DNA from: Bacillaceae bacterium
Lineage (GTDB): Bacteria; Bacillota; Bacilli; Bacillales; Alkalibacillaceae
NCBI GenBank assembly: GCA_017656265.1
Contig: JACDOD010000003.1
Coordinates: forward strand, 186,001-250,000
Length of the DNA: 64,000 nucleotides
Direction of reading: 5' to 3'
Shown: positions 38,208-46,070 of the stretch, one piece after another
Layout: the number at the start of each line of letters is the position of its first letter
How positions within the stretch are numbered: the first letter of the stretch is position 1
Made by a program: the position numbers and the translations under genes
Notes under the pieces: model-generated
What the model was told of the DNA's origin: nothing
Database searches by the model: none
What the model saw: the letters and a program-made list of their open reading frames with translations, nothing else

Positions 38208-38353
38208 TCCACCGTAGCTCAGTGGTAGAGCACGATCGAATCAGCTTCTTTAGAAAGAACTACAGCGCACCACGCGAGAGGCTGCTTGAGTAAACATACT
38301 GAGCGTGGGGTGATCGGCTGTTAATTCGCTCTGATTTAAAAGGTAAGGAGCCA
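38208..38353 (+). pseudogene. Interrupted tRNA-Asn-like copy
   Basis: Bases 38208-38232 are identical to the first 25 bases of the real tRNA-Asn gene 158 bases downstream. An 80-base insert (38233-38312) interrupts the copy exactly between D-arm and anticodon arm. Then 12 bases (38313-38324) again match the tRNA, through the anticodon GTT. After that the sequence is degenerate (TTCGCTCTGATT...) but ends in GGTAAGGAGCCA, close to the real GGTGGAGCCA end. It lacks a T-arm and cannot be a normal tRNA. It is the first element after the operon promoter, so it is almost certainly transcribed. Confidence 0.85.
38233..38312 (+). repeat. 80-nt tRNA-interrupting insert, copy 1
   Basis: It shares CGATCGA, CAGCGCACCACGCGAGAGGC (38263-38282) and AACATACTGAGCGTGGGGTG (38293-38312) with the insert at 38853-38931. 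CCACGC (38270-38275) can pair with GCGTGG (38303-38308). The variable part near 38243-38260 can form an AGCTTCTT/AAGAACT-like hairpin. Confidence 0.85.
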
Positions 38354-38365
38354 AATTTACATTAT

Positions 38366-38440
38366 TCCACCGTAGCTCAGTGGTAGAGCAATCGGCTGTT
38401 AACCGATTGGTCGCAGGTTCGAATCCTGCCGGTGGAGCCA
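38366..38440 (+). tRNA. tRNA-Asn (GTT)
   Basis: An intact cloverleaf with TCCACCG/CGGTGGA acceptor stem, anticodon GTT in the CTGTTAA loop, GGTTCGAATCC T-arm, G discriminator and encoded CCA. It is preceded by its own interrupted copy. Confidence 0.97.
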
Positions 38441-38443
38441 TAT

Positions 38444-38517
38444 GGCGGTGTAGCTCAGCTGGCGAGAGCGTACGGTTCATACCCGTGAGGTCGGGGGTTC
38501 GATCCCCTCCACCGCCA
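38444..38517 (+). tRNA. tRNA-Met (CAT), elongator type
   Basis: GGCGGTG/CACCGCC acceptor stem, TTCATAC anticodon loop and GGTTCGATCCC T-arm. It closely resembles the Bacillus elongator tRNA-Met. CCA is not encoded after the A discriminator. Confidence 0.92.
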
Positions 38518-38557
38518 TTGATACATACATATGAGATCATTATTATAAATAGAACAT

Positions 38558-38634
38558 GGCGGCTGTGGCGAAGTGGTTAACGCACCGGATTGTGGCTCCG
38601 GCATTCGTGGGTTCGATTCCCACCAGTCGCCCCA
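38558..38634 (+). tRNA. tRNA-His (GTG)
   Basis: GCGGCTG/CAGTCGC acceptor stem with an extra G at position -1 (38558), anticodon GTG in the ATTGTGG loop region, C discriminator and encoded CCA. Confidence 0.95.
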
Positions 38635-38647
38635 TATTACCTAATCT

Positions 38648-38724
38648 GGACCCTTAGCTCAGCTGGTTAGAGCTATCGGCTCATAACCGATCGGTCGCAG
38701 GTTCGAATCCTGCAGGGTCCACCA
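38648..38724 (+). tRNA. tRNA-Ile2 (CAT, lysidine-modified)
   Basis: GGACCCT/AGGGTCC acceptor stem, CTCATAA anticodon loop, and encoded ACCA. The acceptor and arm sequences match Bacillus tRNA-Ile(CAU), whose C34 is changed to lysidine, rather than initiator or elongator Met. Confidence 0.85.
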
Positions 38725-38730
38725 TTTTAC

Positions 38731-38823
38731 GGAGGAGTACCCAAGTCTGGCTGAAGGGAGCGGTCTTGAAAACCGCCAGGGGCTTCACGGCCCGCGGGGG
38801 TTCGAATCCCTCCTCCTCCGCCA
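38731..38823 (+). tRNA. tRNA-Ser (TGA)
   Basis: A 93-base class II tRNA with GGAGGAG/CTCCTCC acceptor stem, TGA anticodon in CTTGAAA, a long variable arm (GGGCTTCACGGCCC), G discriminator and encoded CCA. Confidence 0.96.
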
Positions 38824-38826
38824 TCT

Positions 38827-38959
38827 GGCTCGGTAGCTCAGTCGGTAGAGCACGATCGAGTAAGCTACCTGGAGTCTGCAACAGCGCACCACGCGAGAGG
38901 CATCCTGAATGAACATACTGAGCGTGGGGTGAAGGACTGAAACATCGCTAGTTCAGCCA
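38827..38959 (+). pseudogene. Interrupted tRNA-Phe-like copy
   Basis: Bases 38827-38852 equal the first 26 bases of the real tRNA-Phe gene 156 bases downstream. A 79-base insert (38853-38931) follows at the same D-arm/anticodon-arm junction as in the Asn copy. Eleven bases (38932-38942) then match the tRNA through anticodon GAA. The rest is degenerate (CATCGCTAGTTCAGCCA) and has no T-arm; the TCGCT after the anticodon is shared with the Asn copy. It cannot fold as a standard tRNA. Confidence 0.85.
38853..38931 (+). repeat. 79-nt tRNA-interrupting insert, copy 2
   Basis: The 20-base blocks at 38882-38901 and 38912-38931 are identical to those of copy 1, and the CGATCGA start is shared. The segments between differ in sequence but are almost the same length. 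The CCACGC/GCGTGG pairing is preserved (38889-38894 with 38922-38927). Confidence 0.85.
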
Positions 38960-38982
38960 TTAGAAGAAATAATTTTACATAC

Positions 38983-39058
38983 GGCTCGGTAGCTCAGTCG
39001 GTAGAGCAAAGGACTGAAAATCCTTGTGTCGGCGGTTCGATTCCGTCCCGAGCCACCA
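38983..39058 (+). tRNA. tRNA-Phe (GAA)
   Basis: GGCTCGG/CCGAGCC acceptor stem, CTGAAAA anticodon loop, GGTTCGATTCC T-arm, A discriminator and encoded CCA. It is the last tRNA of the operon and is preceded by its interrupted copy. Confidence 0.97.
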
Positions 39059-39445
39059 CCATTTTATCGTCTCCTTTTCATTAAAGATCTGCAAGCAAAT
39101 GTTGCTTGCTTTTTTTATTTTTCAGGAAATTAACATTCATATCCACGATTACAAATCGGCGTGAACTTTGCTCATTATCTTTGAAAGATTAAGAGTAAAA
39201 TTCATCGGGCTTTATGTGATTTGTTTATCTTCGCGATGGTTTATCAACCTTTATACCCTCAAAAGAAATAATCACTCGCTTTATGTTTGAAAATTGGCTG
39301 ATGGGGAATAAATAACATGGGGATAGTGAAAAATTGACGCAAAAGAGTTGAAACCTTTTTCATCCCCTGCTAATCTTTAATTACAGGGAGTGGATACACA
39401 AGCCATATTTCCCTGAGATTACATATTTAAAGGAGGAGTTTTATA
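39059..39445. other. 387-base gap between tRNA operon and sodA
   Basis: It holds the tRNA operon terminator (39091-39117) and then about 330 bases with no credible gene. A possible sodA promoter is TTGAAA (39348-39353), 17 bases, TAATCT (39371-39376). I see no further structure. Confidence 0.6.
39091..39117 (+). terminator. Terminator of the tRNA operon
   Basis: GCAAGCAA and TTGCTTGC pair around ATG and are followed by seven T residues. Confidence 0.93.
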
Positions 39446-40054
39446 ATGGCATTTACATTGCCTGATTTACCTTATGCATATGATGCTCTAGAACCTCATA
39501 TCGACAAAGAAACGATGAACATTCACCACACGAAGCATCATAATGGATATGTTACAAAATTAAATGCAGCACTTGAAGGACACAGTGATCTACAAAACAA
39601 ATCCATTGATGAATTATTAGGGAACTTAGATGCTGTACCTGAAAATATCCGCACAGCCGTACGCAATAATGGGGGCGGTCATGCCAACCACAGCCTGTTC
39701 TGGACCATTATGTCACCGAATGGCGGCGGTGAGCCAAAAGGTGAGCTGGCTGATAAAATCAACGAAACATTTGGAAGCTTTGAGAAATTCAAAGAGGAAT
39801 TCTCAAATGCGGCAGCAGGACGCTTTGGTTCTGGATGGGCATGGTTAGTAGTGAATAACGGAAATCTTGAAGTAACAAGCACTCCTAACCAGGATAACCC
39901 TGTTATGGAAGGAAAAACCCCTATTTTGGGTCTTGATGTTTGGGAGCATGCTTATTACTTAAAATATCAAAATAAGCGCCCAGATTATATTGAAGCATTC
40001 TGGAATGTAGTTAATTGGGATGAAGTAGAAAAGCGCTATCAGGAAGCTAAATAA
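39446..40054 (+). CDS. sodA: Superoxide dismutase [Mn]
   Basis: A 202-residue Mn/Fe superoxide dismutase. Metal ligands are His27, His82, Asp164 and His168, within the signature DVWEHAYY. The Gly-Gly-Gly-His and Trp-rich second sphere, plus the Bacillus context, favour manganese. AAAGGAGGAG precedes the ATG. It sits before yqgE and pbpA, the B. subtilis order, and has its own terminator. Confidence 0.97.
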   Translation: MAFTLPDLPYAYDALEPHIDKETMNIHHTKHHNGYVTKLNAALEGHSDLQNKSIDELLGNLDAVPENIRTAVRNNGGGHANHSLFWTIMSPNGGGEPKGELADKINETFGSFEKFKEEFSNAAAGRFGSGWAWLVVNNGNLEVTSTPNQDNPVMEGKTPILGLDVWEHAYYLKYQNKRPDYIEAFWNVVNWDEVEKRYQEAK

Positions 40055-40073
40055 CGATCAGTGTAATGAAAAA

Positions 40074-40097
40074 GTCGGCATAATGCCGGCTTTTTTT
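40074..40097 (+). terminator. Terminator after sodA
   Basis: GTCGGCA and TGCCGGC pair (one G-T) around TAA, followed by seven T residues. Confidence 0.9.
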
Positions 40098-40213
40098 AAT
40101 GAATAAAAGGAATTTTGATACATTCATTCCCCGGCTATATGATATGGAAAATACAGAATAACAAGTCCCCTTTTGCAAACAATATAAGCAAGAAGAAAAG
40201 GGGTTTGTTAATC

Positions 40214-41497
40214 ATGAAAAAAGGGATACAGGCAGTTTTAGGAGATGTGGACATTAATCGTGATTTATTGCTCCTTCTGACCATTGGCGGCTTATATTCG
40301 CTGAGCATATTTTTATCCAACACATTTGTAAATATTTTCTTATGGAAACAATCTGGAGAATACGCTTCTATTGCTCTGTATAACTTGGCTATTTATATCA
40401 TGCAGCCATTAACATTTCTTCTTGCGGGAAAATGGGCGAAAAAAATTGACCGGGTAATTGTTCTGCGCCTTGGGGTAATCTTTTTATCCCTTTTTTTTAT
40501 GACAGTATTGCTTGCAGGGGAACAGGCTTCCAAATATAATATCACACTTGGGGGAATCTTAGGAATTGGATATGGCTTTTATTGGCTTGCCTATAATGTG
40601 CTGACATTTGAAATTACAGAACCTGAAACCAGGGACTTCTTTAACGGATTTTTTGGCCTGCTTCAATCCTTTGGAGGTATGATTGGTCCAGTAACCGCTG
40701 GATATATTATATCCCGATTTGCAAATTATACAGGGTATACCGTCATATTTTCCATTTCACTGACTTTATTCATTATCGCTGTATTTTGCAGCTTTTTCAT
40801 CCAGAGGAGAGAGGCTGAGGGAAATCTGGCCATCATGCCTATCATAAAAATCAGAAAAAAGAACCCAAATTGGAAAAGCATTCTTCACGCCCATTTTTTT
40901 CAAGGAATAAGGGAAGGAACCTTCTTATTTGTGATTGCCATCTGGGTATTTATCATTACAGACAGTGAATTTGCCCTGGGAACATTTAATTTAGTTTTTT
41001 CTGCCTTTTCTTTTTTGTTTTATTATCTTGCCACCCGGCTGATTAAACCAAAAATGAGAAAAATGGCTATTTTTTTTGGCGGCCTCGTATTATATCTGGC
41101 TATATACCTGATTCTTTTCTTTGACAGTTTTATCGTTTTGCTTATTTATGCAGCGATCATAGGAATGGCGTATCCTATTATTTATGTGCCGTATTTTTCC
41201 CTGTCCTATGATGTAATTGGAACGTCATGGAAGGCAAAAGATATGCGTATTGAGTATATCGTAGTTAAGGAGCAATTTTTAAATGCCGGACGAGTTGGGT
41301 CCATTATTATTTTTTTGACAGGTATTTCATTTTTCGAACCCGAGACGATTATTCCCTATATTTTAGCAACGGTAGGAGCTGGTCATCTGGTCATTTATTT
41401 CTGTATAAAAAATGTTCATATTACAAAGAAAATAGGACAAAACAAAGATGATCATGCCATGGCTAAGAAGGAGCTAACAGAGGAAAAAAATCGTTAG
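40214..41497 (+). CDS. yqgE: MFS transporter YqgE
   Basis: A 427-residue, 12-span major facilitator protein at the yqgE position between sodA and pbpA. The ATG at 40214 gives MKKGIQAVLGDVDINRDLLLL, behind AAAAGGGG; the upstream in-frame methionines add a poorly conserved leader. The substrate is unknown. The C-terminus is charged. There is no regulator beside it. Confidence 0.87.
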   Translation: MKKGIQAVLGDVDINRDLLLLLTIGGLYSLSIFLSNTFVNIFLWKQSGEYASIALYNLAIYIMQPLTFLLAGKWAKKIDRVIVLRLGVIFLSLFFMTVLLAGEQASKYNITLGGILGIGYGFYWLAYNVLTFEITEPETRDFFNGFFGLLQSFGGMIGPVTAGYIISRFANYTGYTVIFSISLTLFIIAVFCSFFIQRREAEGNLAIMPIIKIRKKNPNWKSILHAHFFQGIREGTFLFVIAIWVFIITDSEFALGTFNLVFSAFSFLFYYLATRLIKPKMRKMAIFFGGLVLYLAIYLILFFDSFIVLLIYAAIIGMAYPIIYVPYFSLSYDVIGTSWKAKDMRIEYIVVKEQFLNAGRVGSIIIFLTGISFFEPETIIPYILATVGAGHLVIYFCIKNVHITKKIGQNKDDHAMAKKELTEEKNR

Positions 41498-41576
41498 TAT
41501 TTATCATATACCTGAAAAAGGCTATAGTGATATAATATGTTTAGATAAAGAACGTATCTGGGAGGGGAGAATACCT

Positions 41577-43739
41577 TTGAAAAAAAAGAAGAAGAAACCC
41601 CATCTTCCTGTTCGTCTAAACATTTTATTTTTTATTATTTTTCTTTTATTTTCAGGACTGATATTACAATTAGGTGTTGTTCAAATTTTATATGGAGAAG
41701 ATGCACAGGAGGAAATTAATAAAAAAGTTAATCAGGTGACAAAAATTCCTGTTCCAAGAGGGAAAATTTTTGACCGGTTTGGCAATATTATTGTCGATAA
41801 TGAGCCGCTGTACTCGATTACGTATACCCCTCAAAAATATACCAGGGCAGAAGATCGCCTGAACCTGGCCAGGAAGCTTGCTGATTATATAACCATGTGT
41901 GAAAACACCGACATGCCGCAGGATGATCAGGATCATATTCCGGAGTGTTCAGATATCGTAACAACAAGAGATATGAAGGACTATTGGATCCTGATCAATA
42001 AGGAAAAGGCTTATAGCCGTCTGTCTGATGAAGAGCGAGCCGAGATGGATGATGAAGCTGAATATTATGAGGTGTTAAATCGAATTACTCGAGAAGACCT
42101 CTCTGAGATCACCCCTTCGGAAATGGAAATAGTGGCTATTAAACGCGAACTGGATCAGGCATATGCGCTGACCCCGCACATTGTCAAAAATAATGGTGTA
42201 AGCAGAGAAGAATATGCTACAGTAGCAGAACATTTAAATGAACTGCCTGGCATTAATGTTGCGACCGACTGGAACAGAAAGTATGTGTATGGAGATACTT
42301 TTAAAAACTATCTGGGTACCATTACTTCTTCGGATGAAGGAATTTTAAAGGATAATATGGATTATTACCTCACCCATGGATACAGCCGCAATGACCGGGT
42401 AGGGAGAAGCGGTCTAGAAGCACAATATGAAACGATTTTAAACGGTGAAAAAACAAAGATACAGCATATTACGGATAAAGAAGGGAACCTAATACAGTCG
42501 GAAGTAATCGATCCGGGCGAACAGGGTAAACATCTGGTGTTAACAGTTGACATGGAATTTCAGGAAGCCGTAGACCAGATTGTTCGGGAAGAACTAAAAA
42601 CAGCGATTGAAATGTTTCCGGAAAAAAATAAATATATGCAAGATGCAATGGCGGTCGTTATGGATCCAAATACAGGTGAAATCCTCGCCATTTCTGGCCA
42701 GCGTTATGTAAGGGGTGAAAATGGAGAGGAGCCCCAATTTGAGGATCAGTCCTTCCGTGCCATTTATGATGCCCATCGTCCAGGATCTGCTATCAAGGGG
42801 GCAACCCTCCTTGCTGGATATGATTCCGGTGTCATAGATATAGGACAAACATTTTTAGATCGACCGATTAAAATTAAAGGAACACCTGAAAAAAGTTCCT
42901 ATAGAAACTTAGGATTAGTCAATGATCTGGATGCTTTGCGTCTATCATCAAACGTTTATATGTTCCTGGTTGCTCTCCGAATGGGGGGAGAGTTCAATTA
43001 TGAACCGAACCAGCCTGTTTCTTTTAACCCGGAAGGCTTTGATATCATGAGAAATTACTACAAACAGTTTGGGCTGGGCAGCCATACAGGAATTGATCTG
43101 CCTTATGAGTCGACAGGTTATAAAGGCAGTCTGTTAAAGCCGGGTACCCTCATGGACTTTGCCATCGGACAATATGATACCTTTACAACCTTGCAGCTCG
43201 CTCAATATATTTCAACCATTGCTAATGGAGGGTATCGAATTAAGCCTCACCTGTTAAAGCAAATTCGGGAACCGGGTAATGGGGATGAAACGGGACCAGT
43301 TTATCAGTCTGTATCTCCAGAAGTATTAAATCGGATCGATATGGATGACCGTTATATTGAAAGGGTTCAGGAAGGATTTCGGCAGGTATTCCAGGAACCC
43401 GGCGGAACGGCTTATTATTATTTCCAGGACGCACCATACAAACCAGCTGGGAAAACAGGTACGGCTCAGAATGACATTTATGAAAACGGTGAGCTTGTAG
43501 CCAGAACGGAGAATCTGACACTGGTCGGATATGCTCCCCATGATAACCCGGAAGTCGCTTTTGCAATTGTAGTGCCAAATACAGGCATTGTGAAGGGACA
43601 GTATCAGGTAAATAAAATGATTGGCCGTAGGATCCTTGATACCTATTTTGAATTAAAAGAAAAACGGGCGAAAGAAGGAATAAAATCAGCTGAGGATCTG
43701 TCTGCAGATGTTGATGGATTATCAGTCAGCGAAGAATGA
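41577..43739 (+). CDS. pbpA: Class B penicillin-binding protein 2A
   Basis: A 720-residue class B PBP, a transpeptidase for lateral peptidoglycan synthesis with RodA. It has an N-terminal membrane anchor (about residues 15-37), a PBP dimerisation domain, and a transpeptidase domain with the SAIK tetrad near residue 403, SSN near 461 and KTGTA near 625. The start is TTG behind GGAGGGGAGA. The position matches B. subtilis yqgF/pbpA, upstream of the pst genes. Confidence 0.95.
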   Translation: MKKKKKKPHLPVRLNILFFIIFLLFSGLILQLGVVQILYGEDAQEEINKKVNQVTKIPVPRGKIFDRFGNIIVDNEPLYSITYTPQKYTRAEDRLNLARKLADYITMCENTDMPQDDQDHIPECSDIVTTRDMKDYWILINKEKAYSRLSDEERAEMDDEAEYYEVLNRITREDLSEITPSEMEIVAIKRELDQAYALTPHIVKNNGVSREEYATVAEHLNELPGINVATDWNRKYVYGDTFKNYLGTITSSDEGILKDNMDYYLTHGYSRNDRVGRSGLEAQYETILNGEKTKIQHITDKEGNLIQSEVIDPGEQGKHLVLTVDMEFQEAVDQIVREELKTAIEMFPEKNKYMQDAMAVVMDPNTGEILAISGQRYVRGENGEEPQFEDQSFRAIYDAHRPGSAIKGATLLAGYDSGVIDIGQTFLDRPIKIKGTPEKSSYRNLGLVNDLDALRLSSNVYMFLVALRMGGEFNYEPNQPVSFNPEGFDIMRNYYKQFGLGSHTGIDLPYESTGYKGSLLKPGTLMDFAIGQYDTFTTLQLAQYISTIANGGYRIKPHLLKQIREPGNGDETGPVYQSVSPEVLNRIDMDDRYIERVQEGFRQVFQEPGGTAYYYFQDAPYKPAGKTGTAQNDIYENGELVARTENLTLVGYAPHDNPEVAFAIVVPNTGIVKGQYQVNKMIGRRILDTYFELKEKRAKEGIKSAEDLSADVDGLSVSEE

Positions 43740-43750
43740 TCTATGCTCAG

Positions 43751-43791
43751 AAAACTCTCTGGCACAAATCAATAAGGCCAGGGAGTTTTTT
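43751..43791 (+). terminator. Terminator after pbpA
   Basis: AAAACTCTCTGGC pairs with GCCAGGGAGTTTT (one G-T), followed by TT. Confidence 0.85.
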
Positions 43792-43818
43792 CTAACCTGC
43801 TTCCTATAAGGCACAGTG

Positions 43819-43845
43819 AAAACTCGTCAATAGACGGGTTTTTCT
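43819..43845 (+). terminator. Second hairpin between pbpA and pstS
   Basis: AAAACTCGTC and GACGGGTTTT pair around AATA, followed by TTTC. It gives double insulation of the Pho-controlled pst operon. Confidence 0.75.
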
Positions 43846-43900
43846 ATTTTATAACGAGTATCTCTCCATATTGTCCTGCTTCGACAATATTTCAAATAGA

Positions 43901-43939
43901 TTTACATAACCTTAACAATTCATTTATACAGGTTTAATA
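43901..43939 (+). promoter_or_regulatory. Four PhoP boxes upstream of pstS
   Basis: TTTACA, TTAACA, TTTATA and TTAATA start at 43901, 43912, 43923 and 43934, an exact 11-base period, as in Bacillus Pho-regulon promoters. A TATAAG -10-like element lies about 15 bases after the last repeat. Confidence 0.85.
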
Positions 43940-43999
43940 GAGGACCTTTACTATAAGAATTGTGAAAACAAACAATAAAAGTTTAGGGGGAAAAAACAC

Positions 44000-45031
44000 A
44001 TGAATTCTTTTAAGCGTTTCGCCTTTTTGCTGGCATCCATTCTGCTGATCGGTGTGCTGGCAGCATGTGGACAAACTGAAGATAATCAAGGAGATGCAGA
44101 TGATCAAACACAAGAGCAAGAAACCAATGCTGACAATGGAAGCAATGAAAATAATGACAGCAAAGACGAAGACAAAAAATTATCTGGAACGATTAAACTA
44201 GCAGGATCTTCTACTGTTTTCCCTATTATGGAAGCTGTAACATACGAATATCACAAAGTACAGCCAAATGTACAGACTCCACTTGAAAGTGTTGGATCTG
44301 GCGGTGGATTCAAACGTTCAACAAAAGGTGAAATTGATTTCAGTAACGCTTCACGCCCGATTAAGGATGAAGAAATAGCGATTGCAGAAGAAAATGGTAT
44401 TCAGCTAGAAGAAATTGTACTTGCTTATGACGGATTAACGGTTGCTGTAAGTCTTCAGAATGATTTTGTGGAAAGCTTGACAGTTGAACAATTGCGTGAC
44501 ATTTTCCTTGCTGAGCGCGGAAACACAAAATGGTCTGATATTAACCCTGACTGGCCAAATGAGCCGATTAAGATTTATGCGCCAGGACATGACTCCGGTA
44601 CATTTGACTACTTCAATGAAGTGATCTTAGAAGAAAAACCAATGCGTGAAGGTGAAGGAGTAACTCTTTCTGAAGATGATAACCTATTAGTTCGCGGTAT
44701 TCAAAATGATCCATACGCCATTGGATTCTTCGGTTATGCTTACTACTATGCTAATCAGAACAAACTAAAAGCAGTTGCGATTGATGGCGGTAATGGTCCA
44801 GTTGCGCCAAACGGAGAAACGATCCAGGATGGAACTTATTCACCGCTTTCCCGCCCGTTGTTTACTTACGTCAACGTTCAATCTCTTAAAGAAAAAGAAC
44901 ATGTACAGGATTTCCTAGAATTCTTTATGAACGGGCCAGCAGCAAAAGCAGCAGAACAAGTTGGATATGTTGCTCTTCCTGAAGAGAAATATCAAGAACA
45001 GCTGGCAAACTTGAAAAAATTCTACGAATAA
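44000..45031 (+). CDS. pstS: Phosphate-binding lipoprotein PstS
   Basis: A 343-residue substrate-binding lipoprotein of the high-affinity phosphate ABC importer. The lipobox LAAC ends at Cys23, an acidic Gln/Asn/Asp-rich linker follows, and the phosphate-binding segments include GSSTVFP and VGSGGG with SNASRP and GHDSGTFDYF. Four PhoP boxes precede it. It heads the pstS-C-A-B-phoU operon. Confidence 0.96.
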   Translation: MNSFKRFAFLLASILLIGVLAACGQTEDNQGDADDQTQEQETNADNGSNENNDSKDEDKKLSGTIKLAGSSTVFPIMEAVTYEYHKVQPNVQTPLESVGSGGGFKRSTKGEIDFSNASRPIKDEEIAIAEENGIQLEEIVLAYDGLTVAVSLQNDFVESLTVEQLRDIFLAERGNTKWSDINPDWPNEPIKIYAPGHDSGTFDYFNEVILEEKPMREGEGVTLSEDDNLLVRGIQNDPYAIGFFGYAYYYANQNKLKAVAIDGGNGPVAPNGETIQDGTYSPLSRPLFTYVNVQSLKEKEHVQDFLEFFMNGPAAKAAEQVGYVALPEEKYQEQLANLKKFYE

Positions 45032-45122
45032 TGGATTAAACCGACAAAGTTATGATTCTGGAAAAGGTGAGGGCAGTTTAACTGTTCTCGCCTTGCCTTG
45101 TGATGAAAGGAGTTTTGTTGAT

Positions 45123-46070
45123 ATGGATACTTCCAGCACAATAAAAAAGAAAACACTGGATGTTCAAGAAAAGATTCGACAAAACAAAGAGAAGCAAAAG
45201 GTTTTGCGAAAACTGGAAAAGGTTGTGCCTGCTTTTCTCTTATTATGTGCCGGATTTTCTGTCATAACCACAGCAGGTATCTTGTTTACGTTACTGAAAG
45301 AAGCCATAGGATTTTTTGGTGTAGTTCCCCTTAATGAATTCTTTTTTAATACAAGCTGGCGGCCGTGGTCTGGCTCATTTGGGGTATTGCCTCTTATTAC
45401 TGGAACATTGTTAATTACGTTAATTGCTATTCTTGTAGCACTTCCACTGGGAATCGCTGCAGCCATTTTCTTAAGTGAATACGCAAGTGCACGCGTGCGG
45501 AAAATGATTAAGCCGACTCTTGAAGTATTAGCAGGAATTCCAACCGTAGTCTATGGATTTTTTGCCCTGACTTTTGTGACACCGGTTTTGGAAAAGTTAA
45601 TTCCTGATCTACAAATCTTTAATGCCCTTAGTGCAGGAATTGTAGTTGGGATTATGATTATTCCAATGGTTGCATCTCTGTCCGAAGATGCTATGAATGC
45701 AGTGCCGAACAGTCTTCGGGAGGGAGCAATGGCCATGGGATCAACAAAATTCGAGGTAGCGATGAAAGTTGTATTGCCTGCAGCTTTTTCGGGTGTAGTT
45801 GCATCGATAGTACTGGCGATTTCGCGTGCAATAGGAGAAACTATGATTGTTACCATTGCAGCTGGTCAATCACCAAACTTTACGTTTGACCCGACGATGT
45901 CTATTCAAACCTTGACAGCCTTTATTGTTCAGGGAACATCTGGTGATACGACATATGGTTCAACCATTTATTATAGTGTCTATGCCGTCGGGATTACCCT
46001 GTTTGTATTTACGTTGGCTATGAATCTGTTAGCCCAATACATTGCACGCCGGTTTAGGGAGGAATACTAA
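45123..46070 (+). CDS. pstC: Phosphate ABC transporter permease PstC
   Basis: A 315-residue permease with six spans after a long charged N-terminus. The EAA loop REGAMAMGSTKFEVAMKVVLPAAFSG is typical (residues about 200-225). The ATG at 45123 follows AAAGGAG; an upstream methionine at 45093 is unlikely. It overlaps pstA by one base (TAATG), so the permeases are translationally coupled. Confidence 0.95.
   Translation: MDTSSTIKKKTLDVQEKIRQNKEKQKVLRKLEKVVPAFLLLCAGFSVITTAGILFTLLKEAIGFFGVVPLNEFFFNTSWRPWSGSFGVLPLITGTLLITLIAILVALPLGIAAAIFLSEYASARVRKMIKPTLEVLAGIPTVVYGFFALTFVTPVLEKLIPDLQIFNALSAGIVVGIMIIPMVASLSEDAMNAVPNSLREGAMAMGSTKFEVAMKVVLPAAFSGVVASIVLAISRAIGETMIVTIAAGQSPNFTFDPTMSIQTLTAFIVQGTSGDTTYGSTIYYSVYAVGITLFVFTLAMNLLAQYIARRFREEY

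Noticed and set aside
38233-38312. T-box riboswitch in the tRNA-interrupting insert
   Set aside because: Only a short ACCACGCGAG string resembles a T-box; Stem I features, specifier loop and terminator are missing, and it lies in a tRNA operon rather than upstream of a synthetase or amino-acid gene.
38233-38312. Group I intron in tRNA
   Set aside because: The insert is only 80 nt, lacks the conserved core, and is not in the anticodon loop; removing it would not give a functional tRNA because the 3' half is degenerate.
38250-38881. Open frames on both strands within the tRNA cluster
   Set aside because: They run across tRNA genes and reflect conserved tRNA sequence, not coding.
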